From positions 4,730 through 68,729 of the forward strand of contig DGOK01000102.1 of NCBI GenBank assembly GCA_002389385.1: 64,000 nt of DNA, given 5' to 3'. The notes below the pieces were generated by a model. The model was not told the origin of the DNA, ran no database searches, and saw only the letters and a program-made list of their open reading frames with translations. This DNA comes from Rhodospirillaceae bacterium UBA4468. Its GTDB lineage: Bacteria > Pseudomonadota > Alphaproteobacteria > Rhodospirillales > Casp-alpha2. Numbering within the stretch: the stretch's first letter is position 1; the number at the start of each line of letters is the position of its first letter. Both the position numbers and the translations under genes were made by a program. This document shows positions 54,893 through 63,869 of this stretch, piece by piece.

Positions 54893-57799
54893 GTGTTCTC
54901 AGATTTTTTCATATTCCGCCCGCAGTTTGCTTTTGTAATATCCATCGTCATTACGTTGGCGGGTGCGATTGCACTTAACATTTTGCCCGTTGCGGAATAC
55001 CCCAACATCACGCCGCCGCAGGTAAAAGTGACTGCCAGCTATTCAGGCGCCAATGCTGACGTCGTCAAACAAAGCATCGCTATTCCTATTGAAGAGCAGG
55101 TTAATGGCGTCGATGACATGTTGTATATGTCGTCGTCGAGTGGCAATGATGGCAGCTATGAGCTGACCGTTACGTTTGCTGTGGGAACCAATCCAGATAC
55201 GGCCGCGGTCAACGTGCGAAACCATGTCACAATTGCGACGCCCAGATTACCCGCAGATGTAACGCGCACCGGTGTTGTCACAAAGAAGCAATCCTCAAAC
55301 ATGTTGCTGGTGGTCAATGTCGTATCGCCTGACGAAAGTCGGGATGCGATTTTCATCAGTAACTATGCCTCGATCAATATCGAAGGCTCATTATCGCGCC
55401 TCAAGGGTGTCAGCAATGTCTCGCAGTTTGGTCCCCTCGACTATGGGATGCGGGTCTGGATGGACCCAGATCGGATGACAGCGCTCAACATTACGACGAC
55501 GGATGTCTCGAATGCTATCGGCGGGCAGAACCTTCTCGCCACTGCAGGTTCGATAGGCGCGCCACCGTTCACCAACGACGCACAATTCCAACTTTCAATC
55601 CAAGCCAAAGGTCGGCTCTCAATTGTCGAAGAATTTGGTAATATCATTATTCGCGCGAACACTGACGGGTCGTTCATCCGCTTGCGTGACATCGCACGCA
55701 TCGAACTTGGTGCGCAAAGCTATGCCTCGACAGCCAATCTGAACAACAAGCCATCAACAGCAATTGCGGTTTATCTTTCACCGGGTACAAACGCATTAGA
55801 TGTTGCTGATTCCGTTTATGCAGAACTAGACGTTTTGTCCAAGCGCTACCCACCAGGCGTAGAAAGCAAAATCATTTATGATACGACGCGTGCAGTTCGC
55901 GCATCTATCGAAGAAGTCGTCACGACGATGCTTATCACCTTTGCGTTGGTCATTATCGTTACGTACATGTTCCTCGCTGATTGGCGCGCGATTCTTGTGC
56001 CAACTCTGGCCATCCCCGTCTCGCTGATTGGTACCCTTGCGATCTTATTGATCGCTGGCTTCTCAATCAACATGATCACCTTGTTTGCATTCATTCTGGC
56101 CATTTGTGTCGCGGTATCTTTTTCATCACTGAACGCGCTGACACTTGCCCCTGCTGTTTTTGCAATCCTATTCAAAAAAGGTGATGGTAAGCCAAAGGGA
56201 CCGTTGAAGTGGTTCGCGTCCCTGGTCGATTCGGGACGCAACGGATATGTCCGCGTTGTCGGTGTCATAGCGAGACGTATTGTACTTTCGCTTGCCGTCT
56301 TCGCGATCTTTGGCGGCGCAACGTTCATGATGTTCAAGAGCGCCCCGACAGGCTTTTTACCGACGGAAGACAAAGGCGTCTTGTTCAGCAATGTGCAGCT
56401 TCCTGATGGTGCATCATTAAGCAGAACCAATGAAGTTGTCGCAGGTATTGTCGATATGATGCGCAGCACCGAAGGTGTGCTGGACGTTATTTCCGTCACC
56501 GGATTAAGCATTATTTCTGGTGCCGCCTCAAACTCAGCATTGGTCATTCCGATCCTGACGCCCTGGAGCGAACGCACCGGCCCCGGGCTCAAGTGGTATG
56601 AGATTCTAGTAACACTCAACGCCAAGCTTGCCAGCATCTCCAGCGCCAATGCATTCGCCTTTCCATTGCCGCCGATCATGGGACTGGGAACATCAGGCGG
56701 CATTGAGGCGGAATTACAAGATTTACAGGACCGTTCGCCTCAAGAAATGGCAGCGGCTGTCCGAAGCCTCATCGTGCACGTCAATCAAAGCGGCGAATTT
56801 GCGCGTACGTTCTCGACCTTCTCGGCAAACGTGCCTCAGTTGTTCCTTGATGTTAACCGGGACAAGGCAAAGGTTCTTGGCGTGCCGCTGGATCACATAT
56901 TCTCGACCCTGCAAGCGAACTTTGGATCCCGCTATATCAACGACTTCAATCTATACGGAAAGACCTATCAGGTCCGTACTCAGGCGGAAACACGTTTTCG
57001 CTCAACGATAGAAGACATCAATAGAGTGTATGTCCGAAACAGTTCTGATGAGATGGTGCCGTTACGTTCATTGGTCAGTGTTAAGCCAATACTGGGCCCG
57101 CTCAACATCAAAAGATATAATCAGTTCCAAAGCGCGAATATCAATGCGACACCCGCAGCAGGTATTTCGATAGGTGAAGCCATTCCTGCCATGGAAAGGT
57201 TAGCTGCCGAAGCATTGCCAGAAGGATATGCCCTCAGCTGGACCGGGACCGCGTTGCAGGAACAAGAAGCCGGCGCACTTATATTGGCTATTTTTAGCCT
57301 GGCGCTCATCTTTGCCTATCTGTTCCTCGTTGCACAGTACGAGAGCTGGACCGTCCCAATGTCGGTGATTTTATCCGTGAGCATTGCTGCATTTGGCGCG
57401 CTCATTCCGATCACACTCCTGCCGTTTTTGAACTTTAACCTTTATGCGCAAATTGGCATGGTCATGTTGATTGGACTCTCTGCGAAAAGTGCGATTTTGA
57501 TCGTCGAGTTTGCCAAGGTCTGGCGTGAAGAAGGGTTGAGCATTTACGATGCAGCGATGGAAGCGGCGCGACTTCGGTTCTGAGCTGTGATGATGACTGC
57601 CCTATCGTTTATCTTGGGTGTTTCACCTTTGATCATTGCATCTGGTGCCAGGGCGGCTAGTCGGGTTTCCGTTGGATTTGTAGTTTTCGGCGGGATGGTC
57701 GCCGCAACGTTCATCGGAATTTTCTTCATCCCACCGCTTTATGTAGCTATCCAGACGTTACGTGAAAAAGTGCGTCCGCCAAAGACTAAAGAAGCTTAA
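54893..57799 (+). pseudogene. Second RND pump gene with internal deletion and a TGA near the end
   Basis: The frame starts at GTG 54893 and reads [45 protein letters not shown] and other AcrB features. After [14 protein letters not shown] (near 56108) the sequence jumps to [22 protein letters not shown]. About 70 residues that normally follow, including the fourth-helix DD proton-relay pair, are missing in frame. A TGA at 57581-57583 (arginine in relatives, CGA) stops the frame before MMTALSFILGVSPLIIASG. The total of 968 codons is well short of the usual 1030-1050. Loss of the proton relay alone should abolish transport. Confidence 0.83.
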
Positions 57800-57957
57800 T
57801 CAAGCATAGGTTTCCTTGGGTACCGTTGTATTTGATGCGGTATCCAACAGCCAACCCTGTGTAACATTTGATTACTATTATACGACGGCGCATCCACCAT
57901 TTGGCGGCTATGTTAGCTGATCATAATATTTAATAGATTTTAGTTTGGATTACATTC

Positions 57958-58119
57958 ATGAACATTATTCACATCATTATTGCAATTTTCCTTCCGCCCG
58001 TTGCAGAATTCTTGACCGTCGGCGTTGGATTACACTTTTGGATTAACATCGCGCTCACAATCCTTGGATTCTTCCCAGGTATGATTCACGCGCTATGGCT
58101 CGTTGTTAAAAAAGGCTGA
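57958..58119 (+). CDS. Small PMP3/YqaE-family membrane protein
   Basis: The 53-residue frame encodes two hydrophobic helices: IIIAIFLPPVAEFLTVGVG and WINIALTILGFFPGMIHALWLV. The IFLPP...GxxxxFWINI-LTxxGxxPGxIHAxW pattern is that of PMP3 family proteins, which affect membrane potential and stress tolerance. It lies in the gap after the second RND operon. The sequence between 57800 and 57957 contains nothing I can assign. Confidence 0.85.
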   Translation: MNIIHIIIAIFLPPVAEFLTVGVGLHFWINIALTILGFFPGMIHALWLVVKKG

Positions 58120-58134
58120 TTTGTGGTCATTGAT

Positions 58135-58683
58135 ATGAGCGCATTAAAGCAATGCCTCCCCCTCACAGCTCTATACGTGATGATCTCCTTTTCATCAGCC
58201 GTAATTGCTGACGATCTTTAGGATACATTGCATGAGGTCAGCTTTGGCGTACTCGACCACGACACAGATAATCTTTGGATTGGCTTTAGCCGTGAAAGCA
58301 GCGTTGATATCAATGCCGAAGTATTATTCAATTCTGTCTACGATGTCTTGGGTGGGTATATCCATCCAGCAGTTGGCGCATCGATCAATACGGGCGGAGA
58401 TACGTCAAAGGTATATGCCGGCCTTCGCTACAGGTACGAACTCGATAACGGTCCGTTTTTTGGACTTGGTGTGGCTGCACATGATGGCGAAACCAAACTC
58501 GTCCAAGCTGACAAAAAAGCCTTAGGCTCAACGCTGCTGTTTCATATTCCAGCAGAAGTTGGGTATCGATTCTCGGAACACTATTCAGCATCCATCTATT
58601 TTGATCATATCTCGAACGGCTATACGCAAGACGAGAACGAAGGGCTTGGTACCCTTGGTATGCGCATTGGCTATCGGATCTAA
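58135..58683 (+). pseudogene. Outer-membrane lipid A 3-O-deacylase (PagL)-like, interrupted by TAG
   Basis: ATG 58135 starts a signal peptide (LTALYVMISFSSAVIADDL), but codon 29 is TAG (58219-58221). The frame then continues for 154 codons: HEVSFGVLDHDTDNLW, INAEVLFNSV, RYRYELDNGPFFGLGVAAHDG and HISNGYTQDENEG. HxSNG is the PagL active-site motif. The end (GTLGMRIGYRI) is a typical barrel terminus. CAG-to-TAG explains the stop. Only lipid A remodelling at the outer membrane would be affected. Confidence 0.78.
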
Positions 58684-58699
58684 GATTTAAGCGCGGCGT

Positions 58700-58927
58700 T
58701 TATCCTGCTTTTTTAAGCGCCAAAGTGAACATATCTTCCCCAGCCTCATTCTTGACCAGCTCGTGCCCTGTCGTTTCGCTATAGGTCTCAAAATCCTTAG
58801 GCGCTGCGGGGTCTGTGACCTCAACCTCAAGAATATCACCAGCCATAAGCTCTTTCATTTTTTTATTTGCGCGAAGCACCGGCAAAGGGCAGTTCAGGCC
58901 CTTAAGGTCTAATTTCACCGTGGTCAT
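58700..58927 (-). CDS. TusA/SirA-family sulfur-carrier protein
   Basis: This 75-residue protein has the CPxP motif in LDLKGLNCPLPVLRANKKM, where Cys is the persulfide carrier, and the LEVEVTDPAAPKDFETYSETTGHEL fold. TusA proteins carry sulfane sulfur in tRNA thiolation or in sulfur oxidation. No tus or dsr partner is adjacent. It is divergent from the broken ArsR gene across 179 bp, in which no other element is evident. Confidence 0.93.
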   Translation of the reverse strand: MTTVKLDLKGLNCPLPVLRANKKMKELMAGDILEVEVTDPAAPKDFETYSETTGHELVKNEAGEDMFTLALKKAG

Positions 58928-59106
58928 ACAAGCTACCTAAAAGTTATTCGAATGATGTGTAAGGTCCGATGATTTTACAGACATTGCAACAATTTCGATA
59001 ACAAAAATCGATTGTTAAATCACGTAACTGTGTGTGGTTCGTGAGGTCCTAGAAGCGTACCTTGGCTTATTCGCTCAAGCAGATCATTCGCAGAAATTAA
59101 GAGGCC

Positions 59107-59451
59107 ATGATGCCGTCTATCGCCCATCAAAATGTAGATCAAAAAGATGATCAAACCAATGCAGCTCAACGCACGAGTGCGTTACTCAAAGCGATGGGGA
59201 ACAGACACCGGCTGATGATTTTATGCCATTTGTCTGAAACCGAATCCAGTGTATAAGAACTTGAAAAGGTTGTTGGCCTGAGCCAGTCTGCGTTATCGTA
59301 GCATCTTGCAAAATTACGTCATGAGAATCTGGTAAAAACGCGGCGTCATGCACAGACAATATATTATTCGTTGTCGGGTCTCGTCGCATCCGAGGTGATC
59401 AAAGCCCTAAGATACGACCCATGCCAAACGTCAGCGGAACCGCAGAGCTAA
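59107..59451 (+). pseudogene. ArsR-family winged-helix regulator with two in-frame stops
   Basis: ATG 59107 begins a frame of 115 codons. It reads SALLKAMGNRHRLMILCHL, then TAA at 59254-59256, ELEKVVGLSQSALS, TAG at 59299-59301, then HLAKLRHENLVKTRRHAQTIYYSLSG and a normal stop. Relatives have SQSALSQHLAKLR, so the TAG stands exactly at the Gln of the recognition helix. The TAA is also one change from CAA. With both stops no DNA-binding protein is made. It is divergent from tusA, which such a regulator might once have controlled. Confidence 0.83.
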
Positions 59452-59455
59452 AGCC

Positions 59456-60484
59456 TTACGTCAGCGTAAAGATATAAACACCGTCATCACGCACCGAGCG
59501 CACTGCGCGTCCATCCATAACCAACTGATGCAAGTGAGCTAACGTCTCGCCAATTGCAAAGAACGTTTGATGCTCGTCCAGTTCACGCTTGAACAGGCGG
59601 TAAAGAACTTCAACGCCTGTGCTTGGCTCAAACAATGCCTCAACGGTATCATCAAGCCGTTCTACATGGTGCGCATCCAGATCATCCAAACGCGCGTGGA
59701 GGCCTTTAAACGGCCAGTTATGGCTAGGCAGGATCAATGGGTCGCCTGGGATTTGCTGGCGGAGATGTTCAATACTTTGAATATATAACTGCAGCGGTTG
59801 CCCATCAGGCTCTTGTGGCCAAACGCTCACATTCGGGCTGATTTTTGGCAAAACCTGATCGCCTGAAATCAGCACATCAGCTTCGTCACAATATAAGCAC
59901 GCATGCTCAGGTGAATGTCCACGACCAACAATCATACGCCAAGACTTGCCGCCAATTATGATCTCACTCCCATCTTCAATACGCTGTAGTGCGGCAGGAA
60001 TGGTTGAGACTGCCTTTTTATAACCACCCATACGACGCGTTACCGTATCCATCAATTCAGGCGTAAAGCCTGCACGATGGTAGAACTTTTTATAGACATC
60101 TAATGAGACCTCCTGGCCATCCAGTGACAGCATTCGGCCAAACGTCCATTCCGTCAGCGGCATGATCAGCGGCACGTTAAAGCGTTCCGTCAGCCATCCT
60201 GCCAAACCGGCATGATCTGGATGGAAATGCGTAACGACGACGCGATTGACGGGGCGTCCGCCCATTGTGCCCTGGAATAATGTCTCCCAAGCGGCTTTGC
60301 AGTCGTCAGTACAGATACCTGTATCAACAATGACCCACTCGTCGCCATCTTCAAGCAACCAGAGATTAATATGGTCCAATTTGAACGGCAGCGGCATACG
60401 CAGCCAGTGAATGCCTGGCGCCACTTGCATGGTTTCGCCAATCGCAGGTTCGCCTTCGAAGACGTAATTCGGGATATAAGTCAT
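59456..60484 (-). CDS. MBL-fold metallo-hydrolase
   Basis: This 342-residue protein carries VVTHFHPDHAGLAGWL, the HxHxDH metal motif, then GRGHSPEHACLYCDE and ISGDQVLP, later metal ligands. The C-terminal 90 residues are helical and likely form a dimer or substrate lid. Similar proteins act on thioesters, lactones or phosphodiesters. The substrate is unknown. It is convergent with the broken ArsR gene 4 bp away. Confidence 0.9.
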   Translation of the reverse strand: MTYIPNYVFEGEPAIGETMQVAPGIHWLRMPLPFKLDHINLWLLEDGDEWVIVDTGICTDDCKAAWETLFQGTMGGRPVNRVVVTHFHPDHAGLAGWLTERFNVPLIMPLTEWTFGRMLSLDGQEVSLDVYKKFYHRAGFTPELMDTVTRRMGGYKKAVSTIPAALQRIEDGSEIIIGGKSWRMIVGRGHSPEHACLYCDEADVLISGDQVLPKISPNVSVWPQEPDGQPLQLYIQSIEHLRQQIPGDPLILPSHNWPFKGLHARLDDLDAHHVERLDDTVEALFEPSTGVEVLYRLFKRELDEHQTFFAIGETLAHLHQLVMDGRAVRSVRDDGVYIFTLT

Positions 60485-60557
60485 GCAGCGTTTTTAAAGA
60501 CTTGGGTCGGATTTGCAAACATCTGAGAACATGCAAATGCAGATAAACTAAAACAGC

Positions 60558-61487
60558 TTAGATCAAAAACCATGGCGTTTCAGGTTCAGGGTGCTGTTCA
60601 CCCGGACGCACCATCGGGATTTCATCAGGCACACGCTCACGTACCGTTGCCGGGCGCTCATTCGCGTTTACTTTCGGCGCAGGTCGTTCGTTTGCTGTCA
60701 TGTTAGGCGCAGGTCGGCCATTAATATCATGGCCTTCACGGATCATCCGTTCCTTATTAATAATATAATGTAGTTCTTCTTTGATGATTTCTGTGTGGCG
60801 TGTGGGCTCTGCCTTCAAGACTGCCGAGACGATCCCAAGCTTAACGGATTTCGGAATACGATCGAAATTTTCCAGCATCATAAATTTGATAGATGGCCGC
60901 ACAGATGAGGATAGAAGCAGACTCAGCATCAATTTCTTGCGGACATCGTGACGCATATTACCAGCTTCGGTTAGCTCAAAAAATTCATGAACGAACTGTC
61001 GCGGCGCAATTTCACCATCAAGCAATGACTTAAGGTTTTCGCGAAGCGCAGCGGTAAATTTCTTGCGGGTCTCGATAACAATCTTCGACGCATGACGACG
61101 CACCTTATTAAGACTGTCAGGCTCAAACGCGTGATCTGTGACGTATTTTAAGCATTCGCGGACAAGCTCATGACGCGATGTGTCACCAATAATTTCGATA
61201 ACGCCGCGGACCAGATTTGTTGAATTCCCAAGTGGTGCCAGGCGCGCTGTCGCAGCCAATGCCATAGACCCTTCAGGGTCGCGCGCGCACACCATCGCCA
61301 ACGCGAGTGGATCTTCATAACTTGATAGATCAATTTCTTTGTTCAACAAGTTCTCAGGCACAATAAGGCGTGTCGCTTGTCCGGGCATGACCAAAGGCTC
61401 GCAGGCCTTGTAGCTTTTCTTGATACCAAGTGCGGTTTGCAGACCTTCGCTGGAAATTCCAAGCGCGTTGTAAGCAGATTCGCTCAC
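60558..61487 (-). CDS. Unknown 309-residue helical protein with a Pro/Asn-rich tail
   Basis: I do not recognise a family. Residues 1-240 are mostly helical with no signal or membrane segment. They contain DPLALAMVCARDPEGSMALAAT and LVRECLKYVTDHAFEPDSL, which may be HEAT-like helical pairs. Residues about 250-290 contain a short imperfect repeat, NGRPAPNMTANERPAP then KVNANERPATVRE. Its ATG overlaps the upstream HTH gene by 4 bp, so the two are coupled and probably act together. No lesion is visible. Confidence 0.75.
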   Translation of the reverse strand: MSESAYNALGISSEGLQTALGIKKSYKACEPLVMPGQATRLIVPENLLNKEIDLSSYEDPLALAMVCARDPEGSMALAATARLAPLGNSTNLVRGVIEIIGDTSRHELVRECLKYVTDHAFEPDSLNKVRRHASKIVIETRKKFTAALRENLKSLLDGEIAPRQFVHEFFELTEAGNMRHDVRKKLMLSLLLSSSVRPSIKFMMLENFDRIPKSVKLGIVSAVLKAEPTRHTEIIKEELHYIINKERMIREGHDINGRPAPNMTANERPAPKVNANERPATVRERVPDEIPMVRPGEQHPEPETPWFLI

Positions 61488-61957
61488 GCGACCACCCGCA
61501 AACGCTGAGGTCCGATGTTGCGAACCGGCACATTGGTTTTGATCAGCCAGTCTTTGAACATGCGCGCGCCATCACGCAGCGCCGTTGGCTTCAAAACCCG
61601 GTTAATCGCTTCTTGTTGATAAAGCGACTGGCGCATTGCTGCCAATTCGCTTTCACGTCCTAAACGCCACGCTAATGGAACATCTTCCATGGCATCCAAC
61701 GTCCGTTCTTTCGAGCCAATAACATCGGCTAGAATCAACGTCAGGAATTGAATGGTGTTTTCATGGGGCTTGGCCGTGCCGCGCCGCCACTTACTAATGG
61801 TCGACGGTGCGACACCAAGCAATTTTGCCAGTTCCTTACCAGCAACACCGCCATCCGTAAGACCACGAAAGACGGGTCTTAAGTCCACAAGGTCCACATC
61901 CCAGTTATTTGAGACCCCATCAATATTTATCGCAGACCCTGCCCGGTCGTCGCTCAT
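61484..61957 (-). CDS. Helix-turn-helix (XRE-like) protein
   Basis: This 157-residue protein has an XRE-type HTH at about 40-75 (AGKELAKLLGVAPSTISKWRRGTAKPHENTI). The C-terminal half (LAAMRQSLYQQEAINRVLKP, ARMFKDWLIKTNVPVRNIGPQRL) matches nothing I recognise. ATG 61957 has a GGGG-type site upstream; a GTG at 61996 would add 13 residues. It is the first gene of a two-gene unit with the unknown gene above, and is divergent from the ROK kinase gene. The pair resembles neither a standard toxin-antitoxin nor a phage-repressor cassette. Confidence 0.75.
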   Translation of the reverse strand: MSDDRAGSAINIDGVSNNWDVDLVDLRPVFRGLTDGGVAGKELAKLLGVAPSTISKWRRGTAKPHENTIQFLTLILADVIGSKERTLDAMEDVPLAWRLGRESELAAMRQSLYQQEAINRVLKPTALRDGARMFKDWLIKTNVPVRNIGPQRLRVVA

Positions 61958-62126
61958 TTTTAACACCCCAGATTGCCCTGTCCCCGAGTAAGCCACTCGG
62001 AATACACTAATCTTTGCGTTAATATGGTTAACAAATCCCTATATTTCGTACAACCAACAATATGTAGATGAAGAAAGATACATGCCGCGACTCCCCATTT
62101 TGCGAGCAATAGCCTAATATTTCCGC

Positions 62127-63035
62127 ATGAGAATAGGGGTCGACCTCGGAGGAACGAAGATAGAAGCCATTGTCCTGGACGACGATGGTGGCGAACACGC
62201 GCGGATTCGCATCCCCAGTCCTCAAGGAGATTACACGAAAACCATCTCGGCCATATGCGATGTAGTCGCAGATGTGTCCAAGATTGCAGGATGCGATAGG
62301 CAAACTAATGTCGGTGTCGGCATCCCGGGTGCGACCTCTCCCAAGACCGGTTTGGTCAAGAATGCCAATTCCACATGGCTCATCGGCCATTCGCTTGAGC
62401 GCGATCTTTGTGATGCCTTGGCACGCGATGTTCGTATCGACAATGACGCCAATTGCTTTGCCATTTCAGAAGCCGTTGACGGCGCTGGCAAAGATTGCAA
62501 CGTGGTCTTTGGGGTTATTCTTGGCACCGGCGTTGGCGGCGGAATCGCCATCAATGGCTCGCCCCTGACAGGTCGTAACGCCATCACCGGAGAATGGGGG
62601 CACAATCCCATGCCCTGGCCAAATACAGAATCAGAACTTCCCGGGCCATCGTGTTATTGCGGCAAAACCGGCTGCATCGAGACATTTCTGTCCGGTCCCG
62701 GATTGCAACACGATCACGCCAGTACGGGCGGCGAGAACATATCCTCGACCGAGATTGTTTCTCGCGCAGAAAAGGGCGACACCGAAGCGGTGGCAACCAT
62801 GCAGCGCTATGCAGATAGATTGGCGCGTGCCTTATCAGGTGTCATTAATATCGTGGATCCAGATATTATTGTGCTGGGTGGTGGGCTATCGAACATTGCA
62901 AGTCTTTATGAAGATGTGCCAAAATTATTGGGGCGTTATGTCTTTTCTGATGTCTGCGAGACGCCTCTTGTCAAAAATATTCACGGCGATAGTTCGGGCG
63001 TGCGCGGTGCTGCCTGGTTATGGTCCAAGTCTTAA
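62127..63035 (+). CDS. ROK-family sugar kinase
   Basis: This 302-residue kinase starts with RIGVDLGGTKIEAIVLDDDG, the phosphate-binding loop. VRIDNDANCFAISEAVDG, GVILGTGVGGGIAINGS, EWGHNPMPWP and CYCGKTGCIETFLSG (zinc-binding CxCGxxGCxE motif) follow. Such enzymes phosphorylate fructose, glucose or N-acetylmannosamine-type sugars. The absence of an N-terminal HTH rules out a ROK repressor. The downstream enoyl-CoA hydratase starts 12 bp after its stop. Confidence 0.94.
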   Translation: MRIGVDLGGTKIEAIVLDDDGGEHARIRIPSPQGDYTKTISAICDVVADVSKIAGCDRQTNVGVGIPGATSPKTGLVKNANSTWLIGHSLERDLCDALARDVRIDNDANCFAISEAVDGAGKDCNVVFGVILGTGVGGGIAINGSPLTGRNAITGEWGHNPMPWPNTESELPGPSCYCGKTGCIETFLSGPGLQHDHASTGGENISSTEIVSRAEKGDTEAVATMQRYADRLARALSGVINIVDPDIIVLGGGLSNIASLYEDVPKLLGRYVFSDVCETPLVKNIHGDSSGVRGAAWLWSKS

Positions 63036-63047
63036 AAAGGTCCCTCA

Positions 63048-63818
63048 ATGAGCGTTTCAATTAATCACCCCAAAGACGGCGTTGCCGAAATCATCATCGA
63101 CCGTGACGACAAACGAAACGCGCTCAACAGCGAGACCGTCAAAGGCATTACCGATGCCGCAATCCAATTGGCCAAGGATGACGATCTACGTGTTGTCGTC
63201 TTGCGCGCAACTGGCACGCGGGCGTTCTCAGCTGGGGCAGATATTTCGGAACTATCCGGGCTCGATAAAGCAACCGCGTTTAACTTCATTAATAATCTGC
63301 GGGGCGCGATCCAGGCAATCTTTGATCTGCCAGTCCCGGTCATTTGCCGTATTCAAGGGGCGTGTATCGGGGGTGCGATGGAAATGGCCGCTGCCTGCGA
63401 TCTTCGCATTGCTACAAGCAATGCAACGTTCTGCATGCCCGAAGTTCGTGTCGGCATTCCTTCTGTCATTCAAGCCGTACTGTTGCCACGCCTTATGGGT
63501 CGAGGACGTGCCGGATGGTTGATCTTATCTGGTGACGTGATAGAAGCCAACATCGCGTATGAATGGGGTTTTCTTGAAGAAGTCGTTGATCCAGAAATTC
63601 TGGACGATGCCGTCGATACTGCCGTTGCATCAATTCTGGCGTCTGCCCCTGCCGCAGTCCGAGCCCAGAAAAAACTGCTGCAGTCCTGGGATCACACACC
63701 GCTGGACGCAGCAATCACGGCAAGTATGGATACGTTTGCAGAAGCTTATGATACAGACGAGCCTGCCCAATACATGGCGCACATCTTGAACAAAAAAATA
63801 GAGCTGGGTGAATCCTAA
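63048..63818 (+). CDS. Enoyl-CoA hydratase/isomerase family protein
   Basis: This 256-residue crotonase-fold protein has RDDKRNALNSETVKGI, FSAGADISEL (oxyanion-hole region), RIQGACIGGAMEMAAACDLRIA and MPEVRVGIPSVIQAVLLPRLMG, which carries a catalytic glutamate. It would hydrate or rearrange an acyl-CoA substrate. It lies directly downstream of the ROK kinase and is probably co-transcribed, although no metabolic link is obvious. Confidence 0.92.
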   Translation: MSVSINHPKDGVAEIIIDRDDKRNALNSETVKGITDAAIQLAKDDDLRVVVLRATGTRAFSAGADISELSGLDKATAFNFINNLRGAIQAIFDLPVPVICRIQGACIGGAMEMAAACDLRIATSNATFCMPEVRVGIPSVIQAVLLPRLMGRGRAGWLILSGDVIEANIAYEWGFLEEVVDPEILDDAVDTAVASILASAPAAVRAQKKLLQSWDHTPLDAAITASMDTFAEAYDTDEPAQYMAHILNKKIELGES

Positions 63819-63869
63819 CAATTTATTCCGGGACGCATCAATCGCGTTTATATATTGAGAGACTTGTTC

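Noticed and set aside
57800..57880. Minus-strand remnant reading GLAVGYRIKYNGTQGN, like the end of an outer-membrane barrel
   Set aside because: Only about 20 codons match, with no start or upstream similarity, so chance cannot be excluded.
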